Origin: Neoceratodus forsteri
Lineage: Eukaryota > Chordata > Ceratodontiformes > Ceratodontidae
Assembly: GCA_016271365.2 (NCBI GenBank)
Contig: CM057456.1
Span: 1,391,981,501-1,392,045,500, forward strand
DNA: 64,000 bases
Direction of reading: 5' to 3'
Shown: positions 35,455 to 46,880 of the stretch, in pieces
Numbering within the stretch: position 1 is the stretch's first letter
Layout of the letters: each line of letters begins with the position of its first letter
Notes under the pieces: generated by a model
Database searches by the model: none
Seen by the model: the letters and a program-made list of their open reading frames with translations, nothing else
Told to the model about the DNA's origin: nothing
Position numbers and translations under genes: made by a program

Positions 35455-35587
35455 ATTTTGAGGACCCTAAACAGAACTTATGTGACTCTGAAAAGAAAAC
35501 CTGTCTGGAATGATCTCAATCCAAAGTCTGTTACCACAGATGAGCTCTTTGGCTTTATACATCCAGCTACCAGAGAGTGGAAAGATG
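35455..35587 (+). CDS. DNAH11: axonemal dynein heavy chain exon (AAA2 core)
   Basis: A 133-nt exon with CATTTCCAG acceptor and GTGAGT donor, entering in phase 0 and leaving one base of a split glycine codon. It encodes [16 protein letters not shown] then [20 protein letters not shown] and PATREWKD. This is the AAA2 stretch right after Walker A. DLNPKxVTxDELFG and PATREWKDG are hallmarks of outer-arm beta-type axonemal dyneins. The previous exon ends in GTGKTQ and the next begins by completing Gly then LFSSLLREQ, so the three exons splice in frame. Nothing is truncated. The intron before it is about 24.5 kb. Paralogue: DNAH11 favoured over DNAH9/DNAH17 by recall only. Confidence 0.9.
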
Positions 35588-35949
35588 GTGAGTCATGTTT
35601 TGACTTGACAACATATATCTTTTGCCTCCAAGGGAGAGTGTTGTTAGTCGAGCAGCGACCTTCATTAATTTCCAACACACAATTATAAGGTATTAAATAG
35701 GACTCAAAATCGCGCCCCAGTCATTTCAACGTGGCTGCCCCACGCTCTCCCCTGCTAAACATCGTAGCTAGTGTGGGGGCATGTGCATCAATCAGAAAGT
35801 GGAAGGGGTCAGCTGGCCACCTCGTCGGTGCCAAATTATAGTCCCTTATATCTAAATACAGACACTGCATACAATTTCAAAACTGAGACATAATGCATTT
35901 TGCCAGCATAAGGTATTAAATAAGGTAAGTCAGGTTGGAATTCAATAAT
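35588..35949. other. intron sequence, no feature
   Basis: Begins with GTGAGT donor. No TE motif recognised. Confidence 0.5.
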
Positions 35950-35965
35950 CTGACAGAATCACTTT

Positions 35966-36525
35966 TTTTTGTGTGTGTTATCTATTTATCCTCCTCCCCG
36001 TGGCACCCCTGCCGGACATTCCTTCAGAGTGCCAAGGCCCACCACACCTCCACCTCGGTCCTGCACCACCATTCTCCCGACCCTGTCCTTGCAACCTTAC
36101 CTCAGGTAACCCAACCTTTCCCTATGTCGGGAGGGTCCCTCTCCTCTGAGGGGGGAAGTGCCATCAGGCAAACTCTGTATCCCGGGAAGCTGCCGCAGGA
36201 CTGGTCTGGGCTAGTTCAGGGCATTGTGGTGGGGCGGGCCAGGCGCTCATCATCCAGTCAGCAGGGAGCCTTTTTTCAGCTTTTCTTATCCCGGCCCCAC
36301 GTTCTAGCTGTAAGGATGGCATCCTGAGCTGGGGACATGCAAGATGGTGTGTCAGGGCTACACCTTTCCAAGCTCATCCGCCAATCCATGCACAGGAGCC
36401 AGGGCTTGTCCCCCCCCAGGAGGGAAGCGTCCAGTGGGTCTCCGCTTCTGGTACCTGGGCTTGGGGTGTAAACCCAGGTCACCAGTGTGCCAAGTGAACC
36501 CCTTCACTCGGTGCCATGGAGCCAG
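35966..36525 (-). mobile_element. tRNA-like SINE (family S3), minus strand
   Basis: Flanked by a 16-bp imperfect TSD, CTGACAGAATCACTTT (35950-35965) and CTGATAAAATCACTTT (36526-36541). A T-run at about 35962-35970 is its A-tail on the minus strand. Read minus, the head is TGGCACCGAGTGAAGGGG (box A-like) and CCTGGGTTTACACCCC (box B-like). About 560 bp. The head differs from S1, so this is a distinct family or a diverged branch. Confidence 0.75.
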
Positions 36526-36541
36526 CTGATAAAATCACTTT

Positions 36542-37205
36542 AATATTCCCCAGTTTCTATCCGATACATGTGTGTGGCCCACTACTGTTTTTGCCTCCAC
36601 CACTTCTGCTGGCAGTCTGTTACAGGCATCTCACATCCATCTTAAACTCCACCCCCAGCTTCATCACATGAACTATGGTCCTGGTGCTCCTTCTCATTTG
36701 AGAGACTCCACTCCTGCACCCTGTCCACCACCTTGAGGTACTTGTAGCTCTCTATCATGTCCTCTCTCGCTGTCGTCTCTTACATGATGTACATGTTGAA
36801 ATCCCTCAACCTCTCTTCATTGGGCTTTTGATGCAGCCCCTTCACCATTTTAGTTGCCCTCTTCTGTACTGCCTTCACCCTGTCTGTGTCCTTTCTGAAA
36901 TGTAGCCTCCAGAACTGGACACACTACTCTAGGTGGGGTCTCGCAAACAAACGAAACAGTGGCAACACCACCTCCCTCCTTCTGCTGCAAATACCTCTCC
37001 CTGTGCATCCTAGCATCTCATTGGCCCTACCCACTGCTTTGTCACTCTTCCATGCCACTTTGAGGTCATCAGATATAATGACCCCAAGGTCCCTTTCCTC
37101 CTTAATGACAGTCAGCTCCCCCATCCTAAAAGTCAGCACCTGGGTTCCTATGCCCTAGGTACATGATTTTGCACCTTTTGGTAACTAAACTGCAACTGTC
37201 ATGCT
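36542..37205 (-). mobile_element. CR1 LINE 3' portion, left segment
   Basis: Minus-strand peptides KEERDLGVIISDDLKVAW, SDKAVGRANEMLGCTGRGI and LFARPHLE match the CR1 RT C-terminus. It continues across an insertion into 38483-39060. Confidence 0.82.
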
Positions 37206-38482
37206 TTTTTTCATCGAGGCATAGGAAGACCAGGAGTAGTTGTACAATTCACAAGTAACATTTTATCATCAATGACAGAAAAATAAAAAATTAAATTATT
37301 CAGTATAACTATTTACAAAGGCAGTACAAACAAAGAAAACAAAGTTCCTCATCTGAGGGTATCTCTAATTCCAAGTTTTAGTCTTTCAGTCATTCTAGCA
37401 AAAGCAGACTGCTCTTTTTATATAAGTCTTTGCCTGGGAACTCATTAAGAGACATCCTGTTTCTCACAAAATGTTCTTGTCAGTTTCCTTCAGACCAGGC
37501 TTGCAAATAGAACAATGTCCCAAGCTGGCCCCCTGCTGACAACTCTGCAAAAGAGTTTGCAAACAAGTCTGAGAAGAGCTCAAACTGCATCTCAGGTTAG
37601 CCCCTAAATTCCAAATAGTTTTCTGCAATCATTTCAATGATATAACTGTACGCATTTTTAAACCAAAAGATCCCAGTTTCTTTTTTTTTTTTCAAACTCT
37701 ATTTATCGCCCAGCACTACTGAACTCTCTCCAGCGATCTTCCTGCTGCATTCTCTACCTCCTTGCATTGCACAGTATCCTCTCCACTCCTCTCCAGCGCC
37801 GGGCACCCCGGGTCTGCCCTCCAGGGAAGGGTCGCCCCCACCCAGGGTGCTCTTTCTATTAGTTTTGAGTCACCGGGCTGGAGAGGGGGAGGAATCGGAG
37901 GGGACCGGGCCCTACTCCAGGAGTGTGGACTGCGTAGGAAGGCGCCATCGCCTATCAGCGGTGGACGGGTTTTCCTTGTTTTTCTCCCCTGTGGAGCCTG
38001 GCTACAAGGCAACGACGCCGTGGCTCCACCCCTGGCATACTGCAACACTCATTTGGCTATCCTCTGCCTCCGCTAGTGGTCGCCAGGAGCGTTAGCCACT
38101 CCAACCCTCCCGGGGAAGAAGAGCAGTATTCCGGATGCTCAATCTCTACCCCCCGTCCGAATCCCTGGCTGCCCAGGTCCGTTCCCGAACCCGGGTCAGC
38201 GGCGTGACACGAGGTGTGGCGTCCAGCATCTCAACCCTCTGCGCCACCGGGCCAGCAGGATCCCAGTTTCACATACAGATTCACTCATATTTTGTAACCG
38301 CAGGAATGCAAGGGGGAAGAAAAGACAGAAACTGCAAGTGAAGGCAGAGAAGATAGCAAGAGGTGGAGAATCGCAAGACCGTCAGAGTGATCGGACAGAA
38401 AAGGAGAGGATAGAACAATATCCTTGCATTTAACTCTTTCTGCATAACAAATGGGACAGGGCCTTATTCAGCCCTGTCACAC
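37206..38482 (-). mobile_element. unclassified insert in CR1, itself hosting a SINE
   Basis: CR1 sequence breaks after ACTGTCATGC and resumes at TCTTTACTACTCCTCA. Without the SINE the insert is about 0.7 kb, and on the minus strand it ends with an A-run near 37206-37212. It contains TTATATAAAAAGAGCAG, TATA-like, on the minus strand. Its edges read TGTGACAGGG...(GCATGACA), so a solo LTR-like sequence or a retroposed fragment are both possible. No ORF of note. Confidence 0.4.
37681..38258 (-). mobile_element. SINE family S1, minus strand, with 12-bp TSD
   Basis: Perfect direct repeats GATCCCAGTTTC at 37669-37680 and 38259-38270. T-run at 37681-37692 (A-tail on the minus strand). Read minus, the head is GGCCCGGTGGCGCAGAGGGT then TGAGATGCTGGACGCCACAC, with box B-like CGGGTTCGGGAACGGACC. 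This is the best preserved S1 head in the window and shows the tRNA-like promoter clearly. Confidence 0.88.
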
Positions 38483-39060
38483 TCTTTACTACTCCTCAAG
38501 GTTCCCAAGGTAACTATGCATTCTCTCCACCCCCTCCTGAGTGACTACTGTGTTACAGATTTTGGTGTCATCTGTAAAAAGGTACACCTTCCTTCCTTCC
38601 AGTTCTTTCACAACGTCACTTATGAAGATATTGAAGAGGACTGGTCCCAGTCCTGAGCTCTGTGGCACCCAATGATGTGAGTGCTGTTAACCACCACCCT
38701 CTGTTGACTATCCATTAACTAGTTCCTGACCCAATTCACCACTTTGGATGCCACCCCTAGGCTGCTCAATTTCTTTATCAGCCTTCAGTGTGGCACAGTG
38801 TTGGAGGCCTTGTGATAGTCCGTGTCCACTGCCCTTCCCTGATCTATTTTTCAGGTCATCCATTCAAAGAAATCAATCAGATCCATCTGGCATGACCTCT
38901 TCCCCATGAATCCATGCTGTCTTTGGACTTATATCCCATTGGATTTGAGATGCTGTACCAAGCTTTCCATTAACAGGGTTTCATTAATTTCCCCACCACT
39001 GATGTGAGACTGACCAGCCTGTAGTTGGTAACCTCCTCCCTGCTGCTGCTCTTACTGTCA
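38483..39060 (-). mobile_element. CR1 LINE, right segment
   Basis: Continuation of 36542-37205 upstream in the element: the RT middle region read minus (degraded FTDDTKI-type and loss-of-frame QRVLEGPL-type motifs, GKRSCQMD near 38900). Decayed. Confidence 0.7.
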
Positions 39061-39249
39061 TTAGTAGCAATTGCTTGTCTGAGATTGTGGACTGGTTGAG
39101 AGTGAGATGCCTCAGGCTCAAGCTACAGAAACAGAGCAAAGAAAACCAAAGCCACCCCACCAGATAGATCTGTGCACAGTTAACAAGCATTTGTCAATGC
39201 CGAATGTTGCTTGCTTCTATGTGCTATTTAGGTATTTGGAAGTCATTGG

Positions 39250-40130
39250 AGTGCAAATATTGAAAATTAGCGAACTTACGAGCGTCTGTAGGAACTGCGC
39301 AACGCACGCTCGTAAAACAGTCATTTTTAGGAATTTTTTCACCAAATTTTCAACATAGCCATTTTAAGACCTCTGCTCATGAACAATGTCACTGTGATTT
39401 TGTTAATGTGTCCCATACATTGAGTTTGCACACTGACTGCGCCATTGCGCTACATGAAGCGGAAACACGCTTTGGTCAGGATGTGAAAAATGACAGCTAT
39501 ACTGCTCAAAAGGAGGTGTGGTAAAATGGCAATGTTGAAAATCTGGTGAAAATATTGAAAATTCTTGAACTTCACGAGCCTCACTTAGGAACTGCATAAT
39601 GCAGCTTCATAAAACAGTCATTTTAGGAATTTTTCACCAAATTTTCAACATAGCCATTTAAGACCTCTGCTCTTGAACAGTGTCAATGTGATTTTCTTAA
39701 TTTGTCCAGTACATTGATTTCACAGCAATCGACTGCGCCATTTCTGCGCTACATGGGTGGAAACACATTTTGGGTGAGATGTGAAAATGACAGCTATACT
39801 GCTCATAAGAAGGTGTGGTAAAATGGCAATGTTGAAAATCTGGAGTGAAAATATTGAAATTTCATGACTTCACGAGCCTGCTTAGGAACTGCATAGCATT
39901 CGCTAAAAAACAGTCATTTTGGAATTTTGGCCAAATTTTCAACATGGGGTTTTGGGACCCTTCTCATGAATGATGTCACTGTCATGGTGTATTAAGACCC
40001 CAAAGGGTGATTTCTCAGTCACCTGCTGAAATCACCCTTCGGGCCCGAATAATGCATTAATGACATCATTCATGAGAAGGGGTCCTAAAGCCCCATGTTG
40101 AAAATTTGGTGCAAAATTCCCAAAATGCCT
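39250..40130. repeat. about 300-bp unit repeated three times
   Basis: AAACAGTCATTTTTAGGAAT then CACCAAATTTTCAACATAGCCATT recurs at about 39316, 39613 and 39910, giving a period near 297 bp. The first two units also share AATGTCA/GTGTCAATGTGATTT, CTGCGCCATT...GCGCTACATG and GACAGCTATACTGCTCA. The third unit replaces that interior with a long palindrome. Non-coding, part of a foldback-type element. Confidence 0.8.
39916..40127. repeat. about 212-bp near-perfect palindrome
   Basis: CATTTTGGAATTTTGGCCAA through CTTCTCATGAATGATGTCA pairs with TGACATCATTCATGAGAAGG through CAAAATG. The short loop region also folds (AAAGGGTGATTT and AAATCACCCTT). It shares TCAACATGG and AAGGTGATTTC words with 59720-59893. 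Confidence 0.85.
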
Positions 40131-40189
40131 GAGATATGCAAAAAGTTGAAACCCCTATCTAGTCCATTATACAGCTTACCGCATTTCTC

Positions 40190-40740
40190 AGTTCATGGTC
40201 GGCTTTGAAGAGTGCAGATGTGTTCCCGGTCCACCAAGATCGTCGGCGCCAGAGTCCGGAGGTAAGTATGGGGTGGGGGCATGGGAGGCTGGGTGCGCAG
40301 TGGGTGAGTGCGGGTTGTGGGAGGAAGGTCGAGAGAGCGCACCGGGGACCGTTTGCGTTTTCAGGTAAAAAATAAAAAAAAAGCGTTGTGGGACCGTTTT
40401 CCACGCTGGGGTGGGCTCCCCAGCGTGGCACAAGGACGTTGGGGGGGCGTTCAGCCAACGGGGGATTGGGCACCCCCATCGGCCACAGGACTGATTGCCA
40501 CACTGGGGTGGGCTCCCAGCGTGGCACCTACAACGAGGTGGGGGAGAGAGACACAGCTCAGCTGACGGGGATTGGGCACCCCGTCGGCTACACAGTAAGT
40601 GCGGGGGCGCGCACGCCTGCGTGTGGGGGGGGAGCTATGCTTCTTATCTCTGCTCACTGAAGCGTAGCTCCCCCTTTCAACTGTATGCCACTGCATTTTG
40701 GAGCGTGTCATAGACAGCTCCAAAATGCATTGGCTTACAG
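40190..40740. repeat. GC-rich core with inverted short units
   Basis: CCACGCTGGGGTGGGCTCCC and CAGCGTGG recur at about 40400 and 40498. CCAACGGGGGATTGGGCACC...ATCGGC and GACGGGGATTGGGCACCCCG recur at about 40456 and 40565. Each unit is internally palindromic. Adjacent to the palindrome and tandem repeats, so probably the interior of one large foldback element. Confidence 0.65.
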
Positions 40741-41340
40741 GGGCCGTGCCTGCCAGCTCACTGACTGAATTGGAGGAGGAGGTGACACACCTCCGAAATC
40801 TCTGATGATGGCATTATGTTTCTTGCACATGCGTGCAAGCAACATAAAAAGCACATTACAGAATGGAAGAAAACTGCACCAGACCACCAAAATGCTGCTT
40901 AAATCACTGCCATTAATTTTAAAACTGCAGCAGTGCAACATAAAGTGCTCACAGAAAAAAATAGGTAATACACAGAACAGCAAGCGAACGGACACCACTG
41001 ACAACCCCTAACATGAATAATGCCTACTGAGTGTTGAACTGATGGTGCTGTATTCAATTATTTTGTTCTGTGTTGTATTTGTTGTTACTGTACTCTAATT
41101 TTATACAGTATTTATTGTGTGATGTGTGTATTTTTTGTGTATTTTAATAGCAAGGTGCTCTGATTGGCTTTCCAGAGAGCTTAGATAATGAAAAAAAAAA
41201 GTGTTGTGAAAAACTGAGTATCATAAAGGTCTGCGTTCTCACAGCACCCATACAGTCTCATTCATGGGGCATAAACAGAAAACAATCAGCTGTTAATCTG
41301 TGTTTATTTGGAGTTGGCAGGAAAGATGTATTAACAAAAA
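40741..41340. other. no recognised feature
   Basis: AT-rich DNA. Possibly the outer flank of the 39.2-40.7 kb element, but I found no matching terminal repeat. Confidence 0.4.
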
Positions 41341-44300
41341 GAAACCAGATTTTCTCAACAGGCATCTGGACCCAGAGGCTCCCGCACTTCGACCTCTGAG
41401 TCAGTGTTCAACGTTGCGTTCCTGCTCTCAGTCTCATTCTAGGCAGTGACACTGACGTCATTGTCAGCGGTTGATGTCAAGTTTTTCCTTGTCCTTGTTC
41501 ATCCTTGTCATCAGGCTGCCACCACCAACATTGAGCTTATTGCTGATGGGAAGAGGGTAGCCTGGCAGCACTTGGCATAAGGAGTACTTGACAAGGGTTG
41601 AGGTCAACCAGTGATGCCAGTTGGCCCTTCCCAGCATGGGGTGTCTATCCTGGCACCAACTTCGGTGGTTTATCCCATGGCCCCACTTCTGAGATTGCTG
41701 GCTGCACCCCAGAAACTAATACAAATTGAGCCCCAGTTCCGCAGCCGGTGGATGATCCTCCAACTGAGGACTGCAACGTAGAATCTGGACCTCCTCATCT
41801 CCTATCAGTGGTGGTTACCCTGATGGAGAAGATTGTATGTATTCTGTGTTGACAGTTGGCACTCCTCTATCCCAACCAGAATGGAATATGTCATCTGTCC
41901 TGTCAACTCTGTTTCTTTGGGATGGTAGTAAACTTGCCAACAGGCTCCATTTGGGGACATGTAATTCTTGGCCACCCTTATGGAACACATTTTCATGGCC
42001 ATGGATACTGTGTTGGAGAAGGTCCAGAAAAAGGAGGACCTATGTGCTGTTGGACATTCTCAAATAAGACTTCTCACCTGGACTAGCCTTCCCTGTCTCC
42101 CCTTGCATTCTGGGTCCAGCTCTTACTATCTGGCGGCACCTGTCATCCTGTCAGGTCGTGCCCTATGAATCCTAAGTGTAGGGTCCCCTTTGGTAGAATA
42201 TCTGACTTTTCTGAACATCCATTGCCAGAAGGGCTAATGGCAGACATGGTATTCTGCAAGGCAAAAATGTAGAACAAGTTGGACAAGCCACTGGTCAAGG
42301 AGTTTAAGATGAAGGACCACCTTAGATGCAAGGTCTATACTGCCGTGTCCCTGGACATCCACCAGGCCAGCTATGCAGCTTAGATGATTTGTTATAGCCA
42401 TAAGCTCTTTGAGAGGTCCTCCTACCTCACCTGTATACTTCCAGAAGAGAGTGAGCAAGATTTACGTGAGATCTGTAATCTTGGGCTAAGTGACCAAGCC
42501 AGTTGCTGGTTGCCTTAGACTCTGCTAGATGTCAGCCAGAGTGGTGACTGTGGCGGAGACCATATGCCACAATGCCTGGTTAGAGATTCATCTTCTACTC
42601 AGGAAATCCAGCAATGGGTGGTAGATCTACCCATCACTGGGGCAAATTTCTTTTGGGCAGGAGTTGAGGATCATCTCACTCAAGTCAGGAAGTCCAGTGT
42701 AACCCTGGATTTGGTGATGTCTGTCAGCAATCCTGAGCAGGAGCCCAATCCCATGCCACAAGGATCAGATTCCTTTCTTGACCCATATTGGGGCACACAA
42801 GGTCTGAAGCTGCTGCAGCCATAGTAGCAACAGAGGCAGCAGTTCCTGCAGCACTGCCCAGCAAAGGCCTTCAGTAATTTGGGAGGGCAGGACCAGCACA
42901 AGGGTTGAAGGGCCCATTCCTCCAGAGGCCAGTCCTCTTGGAACACCTCCAAGGGCAAAAGGTGATGGCATGAGGGGCCCCATCACTGCTCTATTGTAGG
43001 TCCTGGAAATGGTGTGATTAATGTTGACTAGAAGTCAATACCTTACCTTCTTTTAGGTCCCGTGTGCCATTGGAGGACACTGGAGACTCTTTGTAGGAAT
43101 CATAGGATGTATACAGAGCTAATAAACTCACGCCCTATAAGCTCGCATTCTTTCTTTAGCATCCTATAGGTTTACCTTTCAACACTCTCATTATAAAATT
43201 TATCCAGCCTGTTTTTGAAGACTTGAGTACTTTCACTGGCCACCACATCCAGTGGTAGCCTGTTCCATTCATGCACCACCCTTTGGTTAAACCAATTCCG
43301 TGTTCTCTGTAATCTTGTGTTCCTAGTCTGTAGCTGCATTAGATATGCTCGTGTATTATAAGCTTGAGGCCTTATTTCTAATCCTGTGCTATCCCAAAGA
43401 TCATTATTGGCCCAGGCATTATGTACTAGACACATGCCCCCTCTCTTTCTTATGCACTCCAGAGAGTATAGATTTAGGTCATGCAGTCTCTCTTCATAGC
43501 TTCTCATTTTCACGTTGTTAATTCCTCTACTTGCTGTCCTCTGCACTCTCTCAATTCTCACTATGTCACCTTTCAAATATGGGGACCAGACCTGTGCCTC
43601 ATACTCCAGAATAAGCCTAACCAGTGAGATATATAGTGGCAGCATCACCTTGCTATCTCTGGATGCCATATGCCTAAAAACACAGTTTAAAATTGTTTCC
43701 CTTTTGAGTTATGTGTTTACAATAAGATGCAAATTTCATGTCTTGGGAAACCCAGATTCCTAAATCCCTTTCTTCAGTTGATTTCCCTCAGTGGTTTTCC
43801 ATTTAATATGTAACTGTAACATGAGTTTTTCTTGCCTAGATGCATTACTGTGCATTTGTCATAATTTAACTGTCATCCAGTTTTATTAGTCCAGTCAAAT
43901 ATATGATCTAGTGCTTCCTGAAGTAATCTGTTTGAGCTTTTTTCTATCACCGCCCCAATCTGCAATTATCTGCAAACTTTGAGAGCCGCACCCCGCACTT
44001 TTCATATTGTAGTGATGTTACAAAAATATCCTCCCCCCCAACCTACTGAGCAAGGTTCCTCAGCTGCTTAAATGGCATGCGGTAGAGCCTGTCCCAGAAA
44101 AGCCAACCTCAGCAGGGGTCATGTCAAGGTACTTTCTGGTACCCAAATGAATAGGGGGCTGGCACCCCATTCTCAACCTGGATATCCTGAACAAGTTAAT
44201 TTGCAGTCAGAAGCTTTGCATGGTGGTGATACACTAGATCATTCCATCCCTGAAGCGAAGAGCTTGGTTTTGCACCGTGGACCTCCAGGATACATATTTC

Positions 44301-46880
44301 CACACAGCCCATCTTTTCTTCTCACACAGATGGGTCCTCTGATTTCGGATAGCTGGAAGCTTATAATTGTTAAAGAGGTATTCTATACCACCTGTCCTCA
44401 GCACCCCAGGTGTTCACCAAGTGTGTCAGTCTTAGTGATTTTTCTCAGATAATGCAGTATCAAGGCCCTTCCATACCTCAAAGACTGACTCATCACGGGG
44501 AATTCCATGCAAGACATGGAGTGGTCCATGAATCTAGATGCCTGGACATTCCAAAATCTAGATCTAACAAACCGTCTAGCCAAGACCAAGTACACCCCAA
44601 AGCAAGTGATCTGTTTGTTACTGCAGAGCTGGACTGCCTCAAAGCCAAAATTCATCTGCCCCAGACAGGCTGGAGGACATGTCCTCCTTTACCTGATCAT
44701 TTTGGGTTGAGCAGTTGTACTCGGACGGGGATTTCCTCTGTCTTCTGGGCTTTATGCTGTCTTCCATGGCTGTAGTGCTTTGGGCCTTCTAGCTCATCAG
44801 TACCATTCAGTGGGAACTGGGGCAATGATAGTTACAATTGTAAGCAGCCCTGAACCAAACAGCTGAGGTGACCCAGCTCATGCTGGATGCCATCCGTTGG
44901 TGACTGTCCCCGATGAATCTCTTGGAGGGCAAGGGGTTTGTTGGGGCAGAGCCTTTAGTCACGCTAATGGATGAGCATTGCTGGTGAGTTTGGGTGCACA
45001 TCTGCTGGACTGAAGAGTGCATGGGTTTTGGTAGTAGAGTGAGACTTGCCTTCACTTCAAACTGCTGTAACTCCACAAATTTCACCTAGCGCTGGTGGAG
45101 TTCCTAGTGCTGGTTCAAGGTCAAGTGGTCCCAGTCAGCAGAGACATCGTGACCACCATGTTCTACATGAGCAATCAGGACAGCATGCACTTCTTTCCTC
45201 TGTGTTAGGAGGCATTGCTGACATGGTCTCTGGCTTGCTTCCTGAATGCAGACCTGATGACACTCTGTGTTGTGGGAGCCAAGAACCAGCTTGCGGATAC
45301 ACTCCATCCTGTGGGAAAGGTGTCCCATGAGTAGTAGCTACACCCTTGGGTAGTGTTCCAGGACTTTTAAGGCTGGAGAACACCACCAGTGGATCTGTTT
45401 GCTTCCTGGGAAAACAAGAAGCAGAGACTGTTCTGTTCCTATCCCTCACAGCAGGGCACTTTGCCAGGGGATGTGTTCTCTTGGTCCTGGATTCAGGACC
45501 ATCTGTATGCCTTTCCTGTATTTCTTATGGTCCACAAAGTGGTCTTCAAGGTGCTAAGGAGCAAGGCATCCCTGATTATGGTTACACGAGCCTAGCTGAG
45601 CCAGTTCTAGTATTCATATTTTCTTAGTCTCAGCAGCCTACCAACATAGCTGTTTCCACTACTTCCAGAACTGCTGACAAGGTTCAAGGGGACAGTAAAG
45701 CATCTGGACCTGCAGTCCCTGAACTTGCCCACCCGGTTCCTGAGAAGTTAGTTTCAGGCCTTTGTGTTTCTGAGGATATTTTTTAGCTCCTAGAGGCATC
45801 TTGGAAGGAGTCGACTACTTGCAAATTAATGCAGTTGTTGTGCTGGTAAAAGGAGCATGGATTGCTGCCCCTCTCCTGCCCCATGTTGCACATTCTCAAC
45901 TACCTCTAGTCCCCATCTCAGGCAGGGTTGTGAGCCACATCCCTTAAGGTGCACCATGCTGTCACCTAGGCATACCGTGCCAAGGCTGGTGTTGCGATGG
46001 TGGCTCAGGACAAAGGGCTCAGCTGTTTCTTTAAAGGGCTGAACCACCTATTCCTTCTGGTGTGTGAATCATTCCCAACGTGGGACTTTCTGCTGGTGCT
46101 ATCACAGCTCATGGACAAGTATGATCACTCACACTTGTTGTGCAAAACCACATTTTTGGTCACTGTCTTCTCAGCCAGATAAGTGAATGAGCTCCAGCTG
46201 CTATCTGTGGAGTCGCCTTATCTGAGTTTCCTCAAGGGCAAGGTTGTCCTGTGCCCATGCAAAATCCCTGCTGAAGGTAGTTTCTAAGATTTTCTTAAAT
46301 CAGGTACTTATCCTACAGTCCTTCCAGAAGCCTTATGCTTTGGAGGTCAGATGACTGCTTCACATGCTTGATGTTCACAGGACCTTGCTCTTCTGTCCAG
46401 GTGTGTGTGGTGGAATTATATGGTGAGGCTTGCTAGCAGTTCCTAACTTACGCTGATGCCATCCTGGGCAGAATGGCAGTTATAATCACCTCCTGCATTG
46501 CTCTGTGTTACATGTTTGATGGGGACGAGCCACCCATGGGATTAGAGGCTCGCTCGGCCAGATATGCTGCTGCTTGTGTTGTTGCTGCCAGGTACATCCC
46601 CATTTCTGAAATATGTAGGGCTGCTACCTGGTCGAAGGTGCACACATTCATTTCCCTTGCAGCACTGATTTTCTTAGTCATCGTGAAGCTACTTTTGTGT
46701 CCTCAGTTTTCCATTCTCTGTTCTTCTCATGCTCCTTGCTCCTTCACCTGGGAGAACAGCTAAGAGTCTGCCTAAGAGTGGATACTGAACTAAATCTGGA
46801 TAGTTAGAAACTGAATTACTTGCTTGTCACTGTAGTTCTACTATTAGTGTTCAGTTCACAGTTTCAGTACCCAGTGACAT
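41341..46880 (+). mobile_element. decayed DIRS-like element, nearly full span
   Basis: Pieces appear in DIRS order. Gag C-terminus near 42540-42660 (ETICHNAWLEIHLLL). RT near 44110-44300 (SRYFLVPK, then HPILNLDILNKL, FCTVDLQDTYFHTAHL). RNase H region about 44900-45340. Post-RNase H PPVDLFASWENKK (about 45383). Tyrosine recombinase near 46070-46680 (TWDFLLVLSQLM, SEICRAATWSKVHTFI). Compare TPALDLFASP, PPWDLPFVLEQL and AICAAATWSTVHTFI in the 21.8-27.8 kb copy. Stops and frameshifts throughout; a LINE fragment is nested at 43090-43990. Confidence 0.85.
43090..43990 (-). mobile_element. LINE (CR1/L2 group) 3' fragment nested in DIRS relic
   Basis: A single minus-strand frame (43669-43172) gives LVRLILEYEAQVWSPYLKGD, RIERVQRTASRGI, ERLHDLNLYSLECIRKRGGM, then NWFNQRVVHEWNRLP. 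This is the RT C-terminus of CR1/L2-type LINEs, different in detail from the other CR1 copies here (NTRAYLMQLQTRNTRLQ). The reading frame is still open for 165 codons, so this insertion may be younger than its DIRS host. Confidence 0.82.
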
